The position numbers and the translations under genes were made by a program. A stretch of 64,000 bases of DNA from Gnomoniopsis sp. IMI 355080 (lineage: Eukaryota > Ascomycota > Sordariomycetes > Diaporthales > Gnomoniaceae): NCBI GenBank assembly GCA_027946555.1, contig JAPEVC010000001.1, positions 248,001 through 312,000 on the forward strand, read 5' to 3'. Every line of letters begins with the position of its first letter. The first letter of the stretch is position 1. This document shows positions 32,927-45,591 of this stretch, piece by piece. The notes under the pieces are model-generated. The model was given only the letters and a program-made list of their open reading frames with translations, had not been told where the DNA came from and made no database searches.

Positions 32927-34448
32927 TCAGGTCCCGGCTGGTCTCCCGTCTCACTTCACCTTCTATACGATGTTCGACCACAATGTCAGCTCGCAATCCT
33001 CCGCCTGCCCCATTGGTGGTCATCTTGGGGTCCACGGGTACTGGGAAGTCTGAAGTGAGTCAGTTGTCTTGGGGATACATTCGTCTCATCTTCATCTCAT
33101 ATCCACACTCACACAGAGCGTGAAGCTGACAAAAATACAATGATAGCTTGCAGTGGATCTGGCAGTCCGATTCAATGGTGAAATCATTAACGCGGATGCA
33201 ATGCAAATGTACAAAGGCCTACCCATCATCACAAACAAAATCTCACAGGAAGAGCAGCGCTCGATTCCACATCACCTACTCGGCAACATCAGCCTGGATG
33301 AAGAAACATGGATCGTGGGTGTCTTCAAACGGGAGGCCAACAGGATTATCCAGGAAATTCGTAGCAGGGACCGTCTGCCCATTGTTGTTGGAGGGACGCA
33401 CTACTACACCAAGGCGTTGCTTTTCAAGGACAGCTTAGTTGCGTCCGAAGATGACACGTCCAACCTTTCACCTGTACATGATCACGCTCGCGAGCATCCC
33501 ATTTTGGAAGACACCACTGAAGCCATGAGGAAGAAGCTTCAAGAAGTTGACCCGATCATGGCTGACCGGTGGCATCCGAATGATAGACGAAAGATCCGTC
33601 GTTCCCTCGAAATTTTTCTGACCACCGGAAAGCGTGCCTCAGACATTTACGCTGAGCAGCAGAGAAGGAAGGCTGCCGAGGCTGTTGTAGAGAGCGAGTC
33701 AGAACCGACAGCTAACCCATTACTCTTCTGGGTCCACACCGAGAAACAAGTACTAAGGGATCGCCTCGATAGACGTGTTGAGAAGATGCTGGATGCTGGC
33801 CTTATGGATGAGATCACGCAGATGCATGAGTATCTGCAAACAGAATCAGAGACCTTGGACCCTACGAGAGGCATTTGGCAGTCTATTGGATTCAAAGAAT
33901 TCCAGCCATTCTTGAGAGCTATTGAATCTGGCGTCACCGGAGACGAGCTGGAGAAGTTAAGGCTTGGTTGTCTGGAGAAGATGAAGAGCGCCACGCGACA
34001 ATATGCCAAGTACCAAATGAAGTGGATTCCAAAGCAGATTATGCCGCTGCTCAGAGAAAAGGGCAGCCTGGACAGACTCTACGTCCTGGATAGCACTGAT
34101 GTCTCGCAATATGCAGGGCAGGTCACAGACAAGGCAATGACCTTGACTGAGAACTTCCTCGCAGGAGAAGCCATGGCTCCTCCAACTAGCATATCGGAAT
34201 TTGCCCGAGAAGTTCTCGAAGCTGCTGAGGCTGTACCGTCATTACAAGACACTCGCTACAACAGGTACTGCGAACTGTGCGATACAACTCTCGTTACAGA
34301 ACAAAGCTGGCGGATTCACCTAAGAGCAAAGACGCACCGGCGTAAAGTTCGCCATAGCAAGCGGACTGCCTTGGTATGTGTGCAAGATCCAGAAACAGAG
34401 AATGCTGTGGTTGAGCAGACGCAAGATGATAATAAACTTCAGTCGTGA
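32923..34448 (+). CDS. MOD5: tRNA dimethylallyltransferase (tRNA isopentenyltransferase)
   Basis: Two exons, 32923-33054 and 33147-34448, with a 92-nt phase-0 intron (GTGAGT donor); 477 residues. It adds an isopentenyl group to A37 of UNN-reading tRNAs, in cytosol, nucleus and mitochondria. The P-loop GSTGTGKS is at residues 36-43 and is split from the next strand by the intron; then come NADAMQMYKGLPIITNK and VVGGTHYY, the eukaryotic version of the family's GGTGLY motif. The catalytic body ends near 380; a C2H2-type finger follows (YCELCDTTLVTEQSWRIHLR). The first 20 residues are Arg/Ser-rich with no acids, like a mitochondrial presequence, and a second Met at residue 21 (MSARNPPPAP) would make a cytosolic form, as in yeast MOD5. 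Confidence 0.95.
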
Positions 34449-35164
34449 TATGGCACTTTTGTTTTCATCTCCATCGTTAAAATATACCATACATACCTAA
34501 GTATTTACTCACCCAACATGCTGCTTATACACCAGGCTTCGGGGCATGGTTGAGACTGGCGGCAGCCGTGACACTGTCGGCCAGGCATTTGCCGTGCTAC
34601 CGTATATGGTCAACAATCGGTAGTGTTCTTTGCAAGCTCTGAGAACACTACCGCTTGTATCCATAACGATGGCAACTTCACGAACTGCCACGACGTTACA
34701 ATACAGTCTTGGTAAAGTGTGCAATTCCATATTCCATAAAAATCCACGTTTGCAAGTAAATTGGCAAAGCGTTCAGTATGCTTTTGATACAATCATGAAA
34801 TTTGAGGTAATGGATGCAAAACTCACCTGAGCTTTGGATTCAAAATAGTAGCCTGGGAGTCAAGATCTACTCTGATTTGAAAGCCTCCCTAGACAGATAC
34901 ACAGCTGCAACACACTTGGTGACGGATTGCATGCTGCTTACCTACTAGGTACCTAGGTAGGGTTGAGGTCGTTGCAGGGAAGCGTGCGCCGATGGGATGT
35001 TGAAGTACGGCCGATGTATAGCCGGGGTGGATCGCGCCTGTCGCTCGATAAGATAAGCCTTTTTTTTCTTGTATTGCAACGGCGACTTGCGATTCTCGTC
35101 CATTCGCAAACAGACCGGTACTGACCAATCCCTTTCTTCACTCGTACGCCAAATTCTTGCAAAT
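34449..35164. other. intergenic MOD5 to EBP2
   Basis: No gene supported. Includes a CCTACTAGGTACCTAGGTAGG-like low-complexity word at about 34,940-34,962 and a CT-rich leader directly before EBP2. Confidence 0.55.
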
Positions 35165-36706
35165 ATGGCGCCACGAAGCAAGCTTAAGGTTGCACTCGCA
35201 GCCGAGAAAGGTTTCAACGACGTGGTATGCATTAGAACTCTCATTCGCGATTTTGCGACGATTTTTCCCAAAGCGAATACTGATCCCCGCGATTCATAGA
35301 AACTCAAGCAGCTGAAAGACAAGAAGAAGCACAAGGCCGTCATAAAGGAGAAGCGCAAGAAGGGTCTTTTGCCTGCGAAGAAAGATGAGTCTGAAGAGGA
35401 AGAGTGGGAAGATGACGAAGACGACGAGGAGGAATCCGAGGACGAGGAAGCCGAGAATGGTCTCTTTGATATGGAGGCAGAGGAGTCTGAGGGCGATGAG
35501 TCTGAGGACGAGGAGCTAGGTGGCGTAAGACTCCCTCACAAGACGCTTTAGATTCGCAACATTCGACTGACAGTCATTACTACAGACCACATCAGCAGCA
35601 GCCCTTCTAAACGAGAGTGACACCGACTCAGAATCAGAGGTCGAAATGGAAGAGAAGATACAACGTGTTTCCAAACCCAAACCTATACTCAAGAAGACCG
35701 AGACCAAGGCAAAGTCCACGAGTGACGATGTCGAGGAAGACGGCGACGAGGATGAGGAAGAATCCGACATTGCCCTCTCCGATCTCGACGACATGCCCGA
35801 CTCGGACCGCGAAGACCTCTACGTTCAGACCAGACTCACCATCAACAACCAACCCGCCCTTCTCGCCGCCCTCAAGCGCATAGCTCTCCCCCGCGACGCC
35901 TCTACGCCCTTCTCCACGCATCAGGTCGTTATGTCCACGGAGCCCACGGGCGACAAGATTGAGGACATCTCGGACGACCTGCAGCGCGAGCAGGAGCTAT
36001 TCACCCAGTGCCTCGAGGCCGCCAAGAAGGCGCGCACGCTCTTCCGCAAGGAGGGCGTGCCGTTCTCCCGGCCGAAGGATTACTTTGCGGAGATGGTCAA
36101 GGATGATGGGCACATGGAGAAGGTCAAGGCGAAGCTGGTGGAGGAGGCTACGGCTAAGAAGGCTGCCGCTGAGGCGCGGAAGCAGCGTGATTTGAAGAAG
36201 TTCGGAAAACAGGTGCAGGTGCAGAAACTACAGGAAAGGTCGAAGCAGAAGCGCGAAACTCTGGAGAAGATCAAGGAGTTGAAGAAAAGTACGTGGACTC
36301 TAGGAACCCCCCCTCCTCTCCTATCACATGATAAGGTGACGTTCATACTAATAACACGATTGCAGAACGCGCCGAGCACGGCAACGACCTTACCAACGAG
36401 GCAGACATGTTCGATGTCGGCGTCGACAATGAGCTCAACAAAAATGGCAAGCGCGGGCGCGGCGGCGACCAGAACGGCCGGGGCGTCAACACCAAGCGCC
36501 AGAAGAAAGACAGCAAATACGGGTTCGGCGGCAAAAAGAGGAACGCCAAATCGGGCGATGCCATGAGTTCGGGCGACTTGAGCGGGTTCAATGCCAGAAA
36601 GATGAAGAGCCAGGGCGGTAATGCTGGACCGGGCGGTAAGAAGAAGTTTGTTAAGACCGCGCGGTTAGGCAAGAGTAAGAGGCAGGCTGGTGGTGGGAAG
36701 AGGTAG
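35165..36706 (+). CDS. EBP2: rRNA-processing protein Ebp2
   Basis: Four exons, 35165-35224, 35300-35524, 35586-36288 and 36366-36706; 442 residues. A nucleolar assembly factor for the 60S subunit, required for 27S pre-rRNA processing. A short basic N-terminus (MAPRSKLKVALAAEKGFND) leads to a Lys-rich stretch, then a long Asp/Glu-rich region (about 45-200). The conserved core begins near 205: DLYVQTRLTINNQPALLAAL, then RPKDYFAEMVKDDGHMEKVK and a Lys/Arg-rich coiled coil. The C-terminal exon carries MFDVGVDNEL and the basic KYGFGGKKRNAKS signature of the family. All joins preserve phase (0, 0, 1). Ending in a Gly/Lys-rich tail is typical. Confidence 0.93.
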
Positions 36707-38030
36707 TTGAAGCTTGTCATGGTGTTGGGCCTGAGGATGCGCTGTATGGATTGACATACGGAACCTGCGGCTGCGGATCAAAGGTGGCTTTAGAATTGAG
36801 TCGAGATGCTCTTCGACTCAATCTGGCATGGACGGCGTGATTTGATATCCAAAACGAAAAGTTTCGATTAAAGTCGTAAGCAGCATTGTACAACTAGGAT
36901 CAGGCGCCTTGTTCTGAGAATGAGTCCGGACACCTGTCCCAACCATAACCTTCATAACGAGAGGATTTCTACATGACTATGCTGGGAAGTTCTGTCTTTG
37001 ATGCTATCATGCATTTCTCAGAGTCGAGTGCTGGCGATGTCACTGACGTATATGCATGAGAGAGGAAGAGAGAGTGTGTAATGAGACACAGACTCGGCCC
37101 ATCTGGTGGTCCATTACGTTGGACGAGAGGTCCAACGACGGTGTCGTTCCACTTGTTATCAGGGAATACTGCCCTGTTCAAAGTCATCGCTTATACGAGA
37201 ACTCTCTTGCACAGACCTAATTATGAAACCATAAGTCATCGACCACACTGTGGTAACCATCAGGGTTCTTCTTATTCAGACCAAATCAAGCAGAGCAGTA
37301 CCTACGGAGCCAGGTCCGTTTGCCCACATACATCGCACCCAACATCGTCCTCTCAAAGGCACGGCCCATCAAGACAGCGCAAATAACGGAATCTCAGTGT
37401 TGTCCTCTCATAGGCAAAGGACTTTCCCGAGACAAGGCTTCATCGAGATTTGCTCCTCATTCCCTACGCGAACTTTGTCACGGCCTGCAAGCACATACAC
37501 ATGCAACACGGAGTACAATCACAGTGGCACTTTGACTTCCCTCTTTGCTCTTGGGGTCACTCACTGCACGGGACATAATGCGGTCAATATCTGGTGGTAG
37601 TCCATCACCGGTTTTTGATAGACCGCAGCAAGCAAAGAAAGCATGACGTATGACCTGGGGCGGAGGTATGCCAGGCAATCATCGAGCTCGAATGGCACTG
37701 CCGCCTTCCGAGCTGGTTTCATATCTGGAACTGACGAGTGTGCTTATATCGGGATAAGAACGAACCCAGGGAAAATGCGTGTATTCATCGCAATGCTGAT
37801 TGTTGAGAGACCAGAGAAAATAACAACATAAAAGACTACGGAGTAAAAAGGTTCCATCGTCATTTACCCAGCCATGCCGTACCATGCCGCACCGTTGCCA
37901 TGCCATGCCAGTGCCGTGAAGAGAAAACAAGTAGACATTATGACGGTGTGTTCAGCGGTATGCCAATTGTTCGTGCTGTCACAAACCCGCCAAAAAACCA
38001 AAAACGCTTCAAGATCCGGGGTATCTCTCC
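36707..38030. other. intergenic between convergent EBP2 and SamB genes
   Basis: 1.3 kb with only small open frames. A cluster of GCCATGCC-type words occurs at about 37,870-37,920. No RNA gene recognised. Confidence 0.5.
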
Positions 38031-39911
38031 TCATTGCGTCGCAGCAACACACCAGTGGCGGTGAAAAGCCCACGCACTCTTCTGGCACTCCTTGCTGCAA
38101 TATTTTGTCCTCCGACACCGCCTGCACTTCGCAAATTGTCTCGTATACTCTTCCCACTTCCCACATTGATAATACGCGCACTGGCGAATGCCGCCACGCG
38201 TATCGTCTTTCCGGCATAGGTTCCTCATAACAACACCTGCCCAATATTGCATGTCCGTACTGTGGTAGCGCACAGTAAATTTCTCGACCAAGGGAAAGAT
38301 ATTCAGGTCGTTGGGCAACAAAAACTCCTCTTCAAAGTTCTCTTCGTCGTCGAGATCCATAACCTCGCCCTCATTGTCCAGGGACATTATCTCCTTTCCG
38401 ATCTTTAACTGGGGCACCAAGTGACTCTTTTGGAAGTATGTGCGAAGGTTGCAGTATTTTGAAACGTAAGCGAGGAGCTGGAGCGACATGAGGACATCCT
38501 CTTCACGAGGCATGGCAGCTAGGATTTGAGGATTAGGGGTCATCTGGCGACCAAGAAGGTAGTGAGGGGCGCTCGCATTGGGCAGGGTGGGTGGTGGGTT
38601 GCCCAAGGCAGGCCGATTCGGAGACATGCCAAGTAGTGGAGCACCTGCTACCGGCGCCGTTGGAGCAATAAGACTCCCGTCTATTGCTGCCCGGTGTGTG
38701 ATATTGAACGTTCCATGTTCTTGTGGCTCAGAACCAGTGGATGCGTTTAAATCGATCTGTGACCCCGTCATGATGCTGTCGCTCTCTTCCATGGTGATAT
38801 CCTGAATGCCGACGTCTTGAATATCAGTCGGACCTGTGATGTCTGCTTCGGGCGCCTCATCGGACTGCATGCTGTCCCCATTCAAGTCATCAGATTCAGC
38901 AGTAGAATTCTGGTGGCGGATTGACGGACGCCGCCGAGTCCTTGACGCCTGTCCCAGGCTTGAGGAAGGTCGAACAGTCGGTGAGCGGATTTGAGGAGGA
39001 AGGGGAGTCGTTGGGGAGGTCGGTTGGGAGGACAATTGAGGATGGCCAAAAGGCCCCATTGATGCTAGCCTATCAATATCACGTACGGGTCGGATGAAGG
39101 TATCTGATTCCGCAGTGCTAGCCGCTGAAGCCAGCGGTTGCAGACGGCCGGACGGGTGGAAGAGGTTCCGCGCTTCCCTTTCTCTGTGATGATGGTGGTG
39201 TTGCCTGTGTAGGTGAAAGGAACTGCGTTCAGGAGGAGAGTTGACGGAGTTTTGAGGAGCAACGGCTGGGCCAACTGGAGCTTGTAAACCAGCGTCATTT
39301 GCAGCGGATGACCCTCCAGTGCTGAAAGACGATGTCGAAGGAACCTCTACCGGAGGGAGGTCGATGGGCGGAGGAGCGGGTCTTCGGAAGGCCCTGTGAT
39401 CGATGTCGACCCGTGTTGCTCGATTAGAGAAGCTGCTGCCCGTCTTGGCCAGCCCAGTGTGATCATGCCGACTGGATCGATGTGAGTGATCGGTCAAACG
39501 TTTTTTCTTTTCCTCCTTTTCTCGTAGCTTTTCCGTAACCTTGATGTAATTATCGAGTATTGTGGCAATGACGGGGACCATGTCAGCCTCGACGACTCTG
39601 GTCCGGACGCCCTCGGTTCCCCTGACACCTATGTTGACGACGCATTGGAAGGCCAAATTCCACTTCCACATGTCCATCATATCTTTACTCCTTCCTTGCT
39701 TCAAGATGCAGACCAAACGCTCGATTCCTCCATCGACGGTCAAAATATCTCGAATACGTGCCGAGGAAGTGGTGAGATAGGCAAGATGATTGAGGGAGTT
39801 GATGAGTGGTAAAGTAGAACTGCAGTCGAGGGCCCGCCTGTCGTAAAGGGCGGTAGTAATCGCTACCGATGCCTTGTTGACATTCGGTATCGAAAAATTG
39901 ACTTCCCTCAT
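38031..39911 (-). CDS. samB: SamB/Mub1 MYND zinc-finger protein
   Basis: Single exon, 626 residues. In Aspergillus SamB affects conidiophore morphogenesis; yeast Mub1 works with the Ubr2 ligase in Rpn4 turnover, so an adaptor role in protein degradation is likely. The N-terminus MREVNFSIPNVNKASVAITT and the next 110 residues (including LNHLAYLTTSSARIRDIL) form the conserved helical, ARM-like part. A long disordered middle (about 150-470) has His, Pro and Ser runs. A second conserved block lies at about 475-575. A MYND finger closes the protein: CAYYQCGKWEE, CRRCRRTKYCSKECQ and WAFHRHWC. ATG 39,911 matches the family N-terminus exactly, so the start is firm. Confidence 0.95.
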   Translation of the reverse strand: MREVNFSIPNVNKASVAITTALYDRRALDCSSTLPLINSLNHLAYLTTSSARIRDILTVDGGIERLVCILKQGRSKDMMDMWKWNLAFQCVVNIGVRGTEGVRTRVVEADMVPVIATILDNYIKVTEKLREKEEKKKRLTDHSHRSSRHDHTGLAKTGSSFSNRATRVDIDHRAFRRPAPPPIDLPPVEVPSTSSFSTGGSSAANDAGLQAPVGPAVAPQNSVNSPPERSSFHLHRQHHHHHREREARNLFHPSGRLQPLASAASTAESDTFIRPVRDIDRLASMGPFGHPQLSSQPTSPTTPLPPQIRSPTVRPSSSLGQASRTRRRPSIRHQNSTAESDDLNGDSMQSDEAPEADITGPTDIQDVGIQDITMEESDSIMTGSQIDLNASTGSEPQEHGTFNITHRAAIDGSLIAPTAPVAGAPLLGMSPNRPALGNPPPTLPNASAPHYLLGRQMTPNPQILAAMPREEDVLMSLQLLAYVSKYCNLRTYFQKSHLVPQLKIGKEIMSLDNEGEVMDLDDEENFEEEFLLPNDLNIFPLVEKFTVRYHSTDMQYWAGVVMRNLCRKDDTRGGIRQCAYYQCGKWEEYTRQFAKCRRCRRTKYCSKECQKSAWAFHRHWCVAATQ

Positions 39912-42900
39912 GATGGGCAGTCAAGGTCGCTTTGTAACTGACGATGAGAGGGAAGGCAAGACGAGGAAAAAGGTTTTGCTTCGTTGGTGATGTTGATAGA
40001 GTCGCTGGTGATCAGTCGACTGTGTTGTACAAGATGCCAATGGAGGACGCGTAAAAAGGCGGACGGTGGACACTGCGGAGATGAAGGTGTGTGCAATGCA
40101 GCTCCTGTCCCCTTTCCTAACACAGCACCTGATACAGGGTCGAGGGTTATTGGCAGCCAGGTGACCAATTGGTGTCGAAGGCCCGTCGTTGATGATCGAG
40201 AACGACAGACTCGCTATTGTGATGAAGAGGATATCGAACGAGAATCTGTATAATGCTCGCCTGTGATGTCGAGAGGAAATCAGGAGGCGTTCGTCGGGGT
40301 CGAGGATGTTCGTCGAAGGTCGAGTTTCAAAGAGCCCGCTGACCGGGATGTGGACGGTTCGGTTTGTTTTTTTGTTTTGCAGATAATTGTATCCCTGAGC
40401 AGAAGGAATAGAATAGGAGGAGAATTCTTATATCAAGAGGAACTTATTTGCCTTGGAACTTGTCAAAAAGAAGTCGAGGGCAGGACGAAGTCGTGAGTGA
40501 TGTCTGCATTCGTGCAGTGTCGCCTCGAAGTCGCTCGACTGGCTGGCTATTGACGCATTCGGCGGTGATGCGAAGAGGAGCAGAACAGGAACGAGACCGG
40601 GTGGCAAACACGGCGGGTGGAAGGAGTCTAGGGATCGGAACCGAATAGAGTCGATGGATGCGTAGATATGGATTCGCAAACCAAGTAAAACAAGTCCCTC
40701 GCAAGTCCGTCGAAGGAAGAAAAAGAGACGTCGAAAAGGACCTGGTGCCCGGAGATGGCGAGGGGGTTGTTGAAGGTTGGGACGGGACGGTCGAGAAAGA
40801 GAAACGGCCCGGTCCAAAGGTGAGGTGATGGTGCATTGGGCTGGGACAGTAACAGGAGGCGGGCACCACACACACCTTGGACACCTAAGCACCTGGCAGG
40901 CTGGGCACCTTGGGGCTGGCGATGGGTCCAGGCCCGTCAGATTGGGACGAAATCCCCGCGTGTGGACTTTTCCCGCTGGCCGCTAGCCCCCTGTGGAAGT
41001 AGGTAGCCTCCCACTATCGGTGCCTATAAGCGACTAAGTTGCTACGGGTACTACACACTAGGAGCCTACCTTAATGCTTCAGCCAGCTAGGTGAACTTGC
41101 CTCCCTCTACCCTGAAACTTATTAGCAAATCCCTAGGCCAACATCGTCACCCATCACAGGGTATCTTCACGCGTCTGAAGCCAGCCTAGACCGATCATTT
41201 CAACAACCTGTCTTCCAAGCAGTATCAGCTCCTCACGAAATGAACAGACGTGATCGGGGGTTGAGAGCGAAGTGCCACGAAGAGTGGGGACGGTATCAGA
41301 CGTGCAGGTGCAGATGCAAGGTGCAGCCTCTTGTCTGTCCAATTACCCGCCTCTTTGTTGCTGATGGGTATTCCGTACTAACATGCCACTTCAAACCTCA
41401 CCACACAAGTAATTACTCCTTATTCCCAAAGCCACACTACGCTAGCTTTCTGGTCACTCAAAGTCGTTCTTACCTGTAAATTACATGAATTTCTTTAAAT
41501 GGCCTCTTGACTCTTTGACCAGGTCATGCTGGACTTAGTACGAAGCTCTAAGATGATAGATGTCGCCATCGCCACGAGGCTCCCCTGACGCAGCAATCTG
41601 AGTTCAATTGCAGGGCTCAATGCGGTGGAGCCACCAGAGGTCGACAGAGGGTCCCGAGTCCCGAATTGGATGATCGACACGAGGTTCCAGAACCAACCTG
41701 AGATTTGATGAAGAAGAATCACGAAATACTATGTACTATACAGTGATTGCAGTGCAGTCCGGCGAGGCTGCGAGAGCTTGCGACTAATCTCCAACAAAAC
41801 AAACGAATGATATATTCCCGCGGCGCTACTGTTGCTCACCATGTCACCCGGGCAGCAATCTGTAATCCTGAGTAGTTATTCGAGATGGCCATCTTCCTTC
41901 TTCTAGGCGGCCTGTCAGGCTGTCGGGATTCCCGAACAGTGACGCTGTTTGTGTCCATGTGTCCATGACTCCATGTGTTTGAGGGACCAGCAATGATGAA
42001 CGTCCCCGTGGATCGTTCGCTAGACGCTGGCAGCATCGCCATACAGATATGAAACGTCTTTCCTCTTTCATCCGCTTCCCGCTGGTTTTGGCGGAATTAC
42101 GGGGCGGGGGCCTGAGCGCACACAAGCATCGATGCTAAGGAAATAAGGTACAGCACCAGACCTGGTAGTAGTTCTCCCGCTCCCACTCACCGTTATATCG
42201 TCTCAACTCTGTCCATACAAGCTGACAAGCAACCTGGCTATGGATGTTTCTAAGCAAGTGTAACTAACCTCCTCTGACTGTCTTTACTTTCCATACCTAG
42301 GTACCCCAGACACGATCGCAAGCGCCCCCAACGAATCGTCAGCTTCGTATTGGAGCTTTGCTTTGACAGCTGCTCTACTCGCCACACTGCGAGCTATCGC
42401 AAACCTACCAAGTAGCATCTGGACCCGGCAATTTCTGCAGCCAAGGGTTCAGATATGCACGCCCATTCTGCTAAACCCATGCAGTGACCGCCTCCACGAG
42501 TCCACATTGACGCCACCTTCCATTGTAGGACACTTCAGAAAGATAGTCCTCGCTGCCTCGGTTGGGAAATCAACTCAGCGAACTCGTCGGTTGACAATTT
42601 AGTCAGACAGTCAGACAGTCTACGCAGCGACGTACTCAAAGGACCATCGCCTTCATCATGGAATGTCTGGTCTTGAAGATCTACGTCGCTTACGGCTTCG
42701 GAATGGAGACCTTCATCCCCTGGTTTGACTGACTGCCACAGCAGCAGCCCACGTTGTCGTCTGACTCTCAACCCTACCTCCTAGGTAGAGGAGAAGACCT
42801 GTGCTCAACCCATTCTGGCGGTAAAGGCGCCGTGTTCCGAGAATTTGGGACCGATCTCCTACCGTAGTATCCTAGGAGACGGCTTATTATGCCTACAGCA

Positions 42901-44677
42901 GCGCCTGCGGTATCACTCGGCCGGCGACTGCTTGATCGCTTTGCTTGCTTGCTGACTTATTAGAAACATGCGAGGGGCATTGCCGAGTCACCTCTTCAAG
43001 AAACTCGCCTACATTCTTGGCCGTGAAAGATCTGTCAGCCTCGGGCCAATCACTTTAGTCGGCATCGACACTCGATTCGCGAAAGTGGAACACGCTGCAT
43101 TAGCCTCTCACAGCAGATACCATCACGGGGTGGGCACGCCGGCACGCAATATATCCATTGCTTGCTGCAAATACTTGTTTGCCCTTGCCCTTCTCCGCTG
43201 CAACCGAGTGAAGTCTACAGTAGATCTTTGTAAGCTATCACAGGTGGCGCAAACTTATGGATCATCTATACATACCTGACTACCTAATTGTCGCACTAAG
43301 GAAGCTCGACCATAATTCCAATCGGTCAGCCTCTGATGACGGAATCTCTGGATCACCAGACACTAATTAGTGACCTCGCAACGGGTGAACAAAAGCCGAC
43401 GTCCCATCTCTACAATGACTACGGTTTGCTTCGGCTCGAAACCGGAGTTCCCGAGCGACGGTAGAGCTTCTAGTTCCAGCCTTAGAAGCACTGCCAAAAG
43501 CTTCTACGCGCGGGTACCTTTATTGACTTCTGCTTCCCATTCCTATCTTCCTAAAGTATTCTAGCTGGACGAGGTAGAACAAAAGAATCCGACGCCACGC
43601 CGTCTTCTGGACTTCATTTGCGAGGATCTTCTGCACAACGCCTCATCAGTGGCAATATGAATCACAACAATAGCAACAACAACAACAACACCGCATCGCT
43701 TTTCACCCAGTACGCAAGGCTCGCGTTTGTTTCAGCCACCCGATACGGCTGACTTGACAATGCACCAGTTGGTAGCAAGCGCGCATTAACCAAGGCTGCG
43801 GCGGTCAGCTCCACTGGCCTCCCGGCCGATGTGGCGGCCTGGCGGCGCTTATTTCTATTACGTTGGACCAGCCTTCTCCGCGGTCTCGAGGTCCCGGGTT
43901 AGAGTAATTGATTGTCTGGCGCAATTGTCAGGCTGTTCTGCCTGCCTTGCGTTGGGTGAAGACCCGAGTCGTTTTAGTCAAGTGGCTGGCGTTTGCTATG
44001 CACCGAGACCACGAGGGCCGTCGTAGCCTTGGCCTTGCTTTCCCGTCTTCTATAGATGCTTGAGAGCTTCACGTCTTTTTAAATTTAAGCCTAGGTAGTA
44101 TTAGGCAGCCTTATCAACAATTACACTTCCACAACCACACAGACCCTCAAAAACGTCACCGCCGTTGCGGTCGGGCGCCTCCCTGGCTATGAACGCATAG
44201 GGTTCAAGCATGCATACCTAGATACCTACCTAGGTACGTAACATATTTCCCGCAAGAGCAACTTGTTGGGACGATTTTTCTTCTTGGGTGACGTGAGATT
44301 ACTCTCCAACAGAGCAGTGTAAGATCCACTGCTATTTTGCCTAGGACGAGGACCCTTCGGGCATGGGACCAAGGGAAAGAATGTGCAAAGTGGATGAGCT
44401 TTCTAGTTGGCTATAGGGGACATGTGAGTGTGAATAGGTTCACTTCAGCCACCGGCACAAGCGACAGATTGAATAGCTGTCGAGCTATTTCTCCGAACGG
44501 TAGTTGCACAAAAGACTCAATTTCATCGTAGCGACTGAGAGCTTGTATAGTCTTTCGTATCCATTGCTGGCCGCATAGTCGTCCTTCATACCCAAACACC
44601 TTCCCATGCTCGCCATACATGTGCGGCGCTAATGCTGCAAGCCGCCAAAAAAAGACAAGAAAAGAACCTCTCGGTCT
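39912..44677. other. gene-poor 4.8 kb region upstream of samB
   Basis: No gene is supported. The first kilobase is CT-rich on the minus strand and probably holds the samB promoter and leader. The rest has scattered short open frames, a CAA/AAC microsatellite (about 43,664-43,691) and several ACCTAGGT palindrome clusters (42,293-42,306; 42,774-42,790; 44,090-44,101; 44,213-44,240). It could contain a long regulatory region or noncoding RNA. Confidence 0.5.
43664..43691. repeat. CAA/AAC microsatellite
   Basis: A run of imperfect AAC units. It lies inside a 31-codon open frame at 43,657-43,752 that would give an Asn run; that frame is more likely fortuitous than a gene. Confidence 0.7.
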
Positions 44678-45591
44678 TTAGTCTCTATCATTCATTATTG
44701 TTCCCCCTAGCTGTCTATATCGTCTATCAGCGTAGGCCAGCCCAAATACCTCCTGTTCATCCGGCTCCCCGCGTCCTTCCACGATATCAACTACCTCTGC
44801 CAGCACAACAACATGGTCCCGCACCCTCACCAGCCCACGATGTGGCTCATCGTCAACCAGCTTGCATTTCAATCCATATAGGACACCACTGCCCCTGAGC
44901 AATGGCGCTCCTGTACCGCCCTGCCCTTGCACAGCCTCACATCTACACCCTTCCCTCATCTTGGCTTCCTCAAACACTCCAAGATCCGCTGAGTTTCCCC
45001 ATCGAAACCAGTCGGCTACTCTCGCACCCTCAACATCACTGCTGAGGACGTGTATGTTGAGCTCGCGGCTGTGTGAAACAGCATCCAGTGTCCGCGAGGG
45101 CGTGGCCATGTTGAACGTGATGAGCGGCGTTGGATGCAGGGACAGAGAGGTGAAGGAGGACATGGTCATACCCCGAGCAATCGACTCGGCGCCGGTGGAT
45201 GTGCACACCACGACCGAGTTCGGGAGGAGACGCATCACGGAGCGGAACTGCTCGGGGGCCGGGAGGGCGTCAAAGCTAGTGTCTGAGTGTGGATGCGGGT
45301 GCTCGGAGGGCGGGACAGATTGAGAGATCTTCCATGACGCTTTGAGGGTGGACGAGGTGGTAAGGAGTCTGGATTGGGTGTCTGAGGAGTTCTAGTAAGC
45401 CACGTGATGGGTCAATCCCATGAGAGCCTGTGCGACGTACCAAAACCACCACTATTCCGGGCGGCGCGGCTTCGAAGCTCCCGGCGTACAAGGCCGGAGC
45501 AGCTCACGGTGTTAGGACTCCATGATGTTGATAAAACTAGTTTCGGAACTGCGCATCTGCCCAATTGGCGCAAGACGCACGCTCTCCTCAT
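44678..45591 (-). CDS. flavin reductase-like FMN-binding protein, probable mitochondrial
   Basis: Two exons, 45591-45441 and 45381-44678, with a 59-nt phase-1 intron (GTACGT donor, CTCCTCAG acceptor); 284 residues. The fold binds FMN and usually reduces flavin or serves a monooxygenase; the substrate is unknown. The core starts with FRSVMRLLPNSVVVCTST and includes RGMTMSSFTSLSLHP, the family's flavin-binding loop, then TPLITFNMATPSRTLDAV. The C-terminus ends LAYADRRYRQLGG and a short tail. The first exon is Arg/Ser/Val-rich (MRRACVLRQLGRCAVPKLVL), like a mitochondrial presequence. A longer start at 45,753 is in frame but less likely. It is divergent from the bL31m gene (340 bp between starts). 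The splice choice is the weak point; the core is clear. Confidence 0.82.
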
